Below the pieces are notes generated by a model that did no database searches, was not told where the DNA came from, and worked only from the letters and a program-made list of their open reading frames with translations. This document shows, piece by piece, positions 62,172 through 64,000 of a stretch of 64,000 nucleotides of DNA. The position numbers and the translations under genes were made by a program. The stretch covers positions 62,001-126,000 of the forward strand of contig PYVY01000008.1 in the NCBI GenBank assembly GCA_003056425.1. The letters are read 5' to 3'. How positions within the stretch are numbered: position 1 is the stretch's first letter; every line of letters begins with the position of its first letter. This stretch comes from Alteromonas indica (GTDB lineage: Bacteria > Pseudomonadota > Gammaproteobacteria > Enterobacterales > Alteromonadaceae).

Positions 62172-62600
62172 ATGGAAAACTGGACTATCACCTCGTTTGA
62201 GCCGTGGGCGGGTTTAACCGGCGGCATTCTTATCGGAGCCGCAGTGGTATTGCTGCTTCTTACGCTCGGTCGGATTGCCGGAATATCGGGTATTTCTGCA
62301 GGCGCAATGACCAAAGCCGGCTTTGAAAAACATTGGCGGCTAGCGTTTTTAGCGGGAATCATTATCTCTGCACTTATTTATATTGTGTTGATGGACGGCT
62401 TCCCCGTACAGACCCAGTTAGGTTCAGGCTGGATGGCCATAGCAGGGTTACTGGTCGGTTTTGGTACGCGGCTGGGGAGCGGCTGCACATCTGGTCACGG
62501 GGTGGCAGGAATCGCCCGGTTATCGCCGCGCTCAATCGTGGCCACACTGATATTCTTTGGCGCGGCAGTAATCACCACTAATGTCATTCGACACCTTTAA
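62172..62600 (+). CDS. YeeE/YedE-family sulfur transport protein, first half
   Basis: A 142-residue membrane protein with four helices of the YeeE/YedE family, which moves thiosulfate or other sulfur compounds. The motif GTRLGSGCTSGHGVAGIARLSPRS (about 98-121) holds the conserved Cys in GCTSGHG. It corresponds to one half of a full-length transporter, the other half being the next gene. ATG 62172 with GGGAAAGAAG upstream is preferred over a start at 62157. Confidence 0.87.
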   Translation: MENWTITSFEPWAGLTGGILIGAAVVLLLLTLGRIAGISGISAGAMTKAGFEKHWRLAFLAGIIISALIYIVLMDGFPVQTQLGSGWMAIAGLLVGFGTRLGSGCTSGHGVAGIARLSPRSIVATLIFFGAAVITTNVIRHL

Positions 62601-62621
62601 AAGCCATTGAGGAGCCAATTT

Positions 62622-63053
62622 ATGAAAGTGCTTGCCAGCTCTCTGTTTTGTGGGCTCATCTTCGGCCTGGGCCTGATTATAGCGGGAATGAGTAATCCGG
62701 CCCGGGTGCTAAATTTTCTAGACTGGAGTGCTAACTGGGATGCTACGTTAGCGTTTGTTATGGGCGGGGCAATTGCTATTGCGGGGCCTGGAATTTATTG
62801 GGTGCGCAAGCGCCATCGCCCCTTATTTACAGATAAATTTGATATTCCCTCGAGTACTAAAATTGATAAAAAGTTAATCGGCGGCGCCGCTATCTTTGGC
62901 ATAGGCTGGGGGATTGGGGGTTTTTGCCCCGGTCCCGGCGTGGTAGCGCTAGCCACGCTACAGCCAGATGTTGTGTTATTTGTGGTTGCAATGCTTGTAG
63001 GTATGCTGGCGCAGCATTGGTTGAAGTCAAAAACGTCTGCTACAGACGGCTAA
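62622..63053 (+). CDS. YeeE/YedE-family sulfur transport protein, second half
   Basis: A 143-residue membrane protein with four helices. Family blocks: GLIFGLGLIIAGMSNPARVLNFLDW (about 9-33) and GIGWGIGGFCPGPGVVALA (about 96-114) with the conserved Cys. Together with the preceding gene it forms a split YeeE/YedE pair. ATG 62622 has GAGGAG upstream. An MBL-rhodanese enzyme follows 32 bp downstream, the usual sulfide/thiosulfate handling set. Confidence 0.87.
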   Translation: MKVLASSLFCGLIFGLGLIIAGMSNPARVLNFLDWSANWDATLAFVMGGAIAIAGPGIYWVRKRHRPLFTDKFDIPSSTKIDKKLIGGAAIFGIGWGIGGFCPGPGVVALATLQPDVVLFVVAMLVGMLAQHWLKSKTSATDG

Positions 63054-63085
63054 AACTCTTTCCAACAAAGATATAGGAGGAAACA

Positions 63086-64000
63086 ATGGAACTCAAACGC
63101 ATTGTTACACCCGGAATCGCGCATTATGCATGGTTATTAGCGGATGGCGGCGAAGCTATGTTGGTCGATCCGGCTCGTCATGTACAAGCGTATCTAGACG
63201 CGGCACGTTCGCTGGGTACCCGCATAACACATATTGTCGAAACCCATCGTCAGGAAGATTTTGTTATGGGATCGGCGTGGCTGGCTAAACGCACCGGCGC
63301 AAAAATCTACAATGGTAATTTTGATACCTTTGGACACGGTGATGTGCGCCTTGAAGATGGTGATACATTTCGTGTAGGTAAACTCCTCATTCGTGCTTTA
63401 CATACACCGGGTCATACACCTGAAAGTATGAGTTATGCCGTATACGAAGATGCAGATGCCAAAACAGCATGGGCTGTATTTACCGGTGATACGCTATTTT
63501 TTGGCGATACCGGCCGATCGGACCTTCCTGCCGAAGATCAATCGGTTGAAAACGCCGGTCGGATTTATGATTCGGTGCATTCAAAGCTGGCATCGCTGGG
63601 TGACGCCGCACTGATTCTGCCGGCCCATGGCCCGGGTTCGGTCTGCGGTAGCGGAATGGCAGAACGGCCTTGGTCAACCTTAGGTGATGAAAAAACCTAC
63701 AATAATGTATTTACGCTTTCCCGTGAGGCGTTTTCCCAGAAGAAAGGGAACGAGCGCATTCCGCGCCCGCCTTATTTTCGTACAATGGAAAAAGTTAACT
63801 TAGCAGGCGGATTGCCACCTAAGCTCAGACCCGGCGATGTGGCCTTACATACAGTAGACGATTTTGCTAACGCGAGTAGCGGCCAACGAATTTATGATAC
63901 CCGCTTACCTGAAGGCTTTGCAGGCGGGCACATTGCGGATAGCTATAGTGTTTGGGAAGGAGGTCTGCCAGTATTTGGCGGATGGCTGGCTGAAGCCGAC
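63086..64000 (+). CDS. MBL-fold/rhodanese sulfur enzyme (persulfide-dioxygenase-like), truncated by window end
   Basis: 305 codons are visible and the frame continues past the window. Residues 1-190 form a metallo-beta-lactamase fold of the ETHE1/persulfide dioxygenase type: ETHRQEDFV at 52-60 (His 54), HTPGHTPES (His 110), GDTLFFGDTGR (Asp 135) and LPAHGPG. The usual THxHxDH is reduced to THRQED, but the three residues that bind iron in ETHE1-type enzymes appear kept. A rhodanese domain begins near 250 (RIYDTRLPEGFAGGHIADSYSV). Expected role: oxidation of persulfides and sulfur transfer. AGGAGG at good spacing marks the start. Confidence 0.87.
   Translation, partial: MELKRIVTPGIAHYAWLLADGGEAMLVDPARHVQAYLDAARSLGTRITHIVETHRQEDFVMGSAWLAKRTGAKIYNGNFDTFGHGDVRLEDGDTFRVGKLLIRALHTPGHTPESMSYAVYEDADAKTAWAVFTGDTLFFGDTGRSDLPAEDQSVENAGRIYDSVHSKLASLGDAALILPAHGPGSVCGSGMAERPWSTLGDEKTYNNVFTLSREAFSQKKGNERIPRPPYFRTMEKVNLAGGLPPKLRPGDVALHTVDDFANASSGQRIYDTRLPEGFAGGHIADSYSVWEGGLPVFGGWLAEAD

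Overview
The window comes from a marine-type gammaproteobacterium, most likely family Alteromonadaceae. The evidence is SstT, RhlE, PerM-type and NadE proteins of gammaproteobacterial type, a DUF547 protein, a SmoEFGK-type polyol transporter, TonB receptors and an aryl-polyene-type locus. GC content looks close to 50 %. The genus cannot be fixed by eye. No rRNA, tRNA, CRISPR array, prophage or intact transposase was recognised.

Layout. 1-3.5 kb: end of a periplasmic solute-binding protein, a secreted esterase, and a cold-shock pair (CspA, RhlE). 3.6-8.1 kb: an XRE/MmyB-type regulator divergent from an acyl-CoA dehydrogenase / MaoC hydratase / hydroxyacyl-CoA dehydrogenase operon that ends in a decayed thiolase remnant. 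8.3-15.2 kb: DUF547 protein, OprB-type porin, host-attachment-family protein and the Na+/Ser-Thr symporter SstT, separated by long non-coding stretches. 15.8-19.5 kb: mobA and fdhD facing an FdhF/YdeP molybdo-oxidoreductase. 20.9-21.8 kb: an alpha/beta hydrolase of the dehalogenase/epoxide-hydrolase type. 22.3-31.1 kb: a polyol uptake regulon (SorC regulator and HAD phosphatase divergent from porin, SmoE, SmoF, SmoG, SmoK and a second HAD phosphatase). 32-39 kb: TonB receptor, DUF6314 protein, EamA exporter, a REP-like array, a GH51 arabinofuranosidase and an AI-2E-family permease. 39.6-42.3 kb: a cysteine amidase translationally overlapping glutamine-dependent NAD synthetase.

43.1-59.2 kb is the most notable region: an aryl-polyene/xanthomonadin-type pigment cluster. 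It has a phosphopantetheinyl transferase, acyl carrier protein, ketosynthase plus half-size chain-length-factor-like partner, halogenase-like flavoprotein, two hot-dog dehydratases, a glycosyltransferase, two acyltransferases, an aryl:ACP ligase-type enzyme, thioesterase, LolA-like protein, MMPL exporter and ketoreductase. The starter unit appears to come from a chorismatase (XanB2/Hyg5 type) rather than the usual ammonia-lyase. A near-identical palindrome lies in both divergent promoter regions of the cluster. Together these suggest a chorismate-derived, possibly halogenated, membrane aryl-polyene ester.

60.1-64 kb: a TetR regulator with a perfect operator over its own promoter, an MFS exporter, and a sulfur module of two YeeE/YedE half-transporters and an MBL-rhodanese protein cut by the window end. 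By my coordinates, gene-free stretches over 300 bp add up to about 11.7 kb (about 18 %). Several carry short tandem repeats of different unit length (12, 13, 14, 19 and about 103 bp) or decayed coding sequence.
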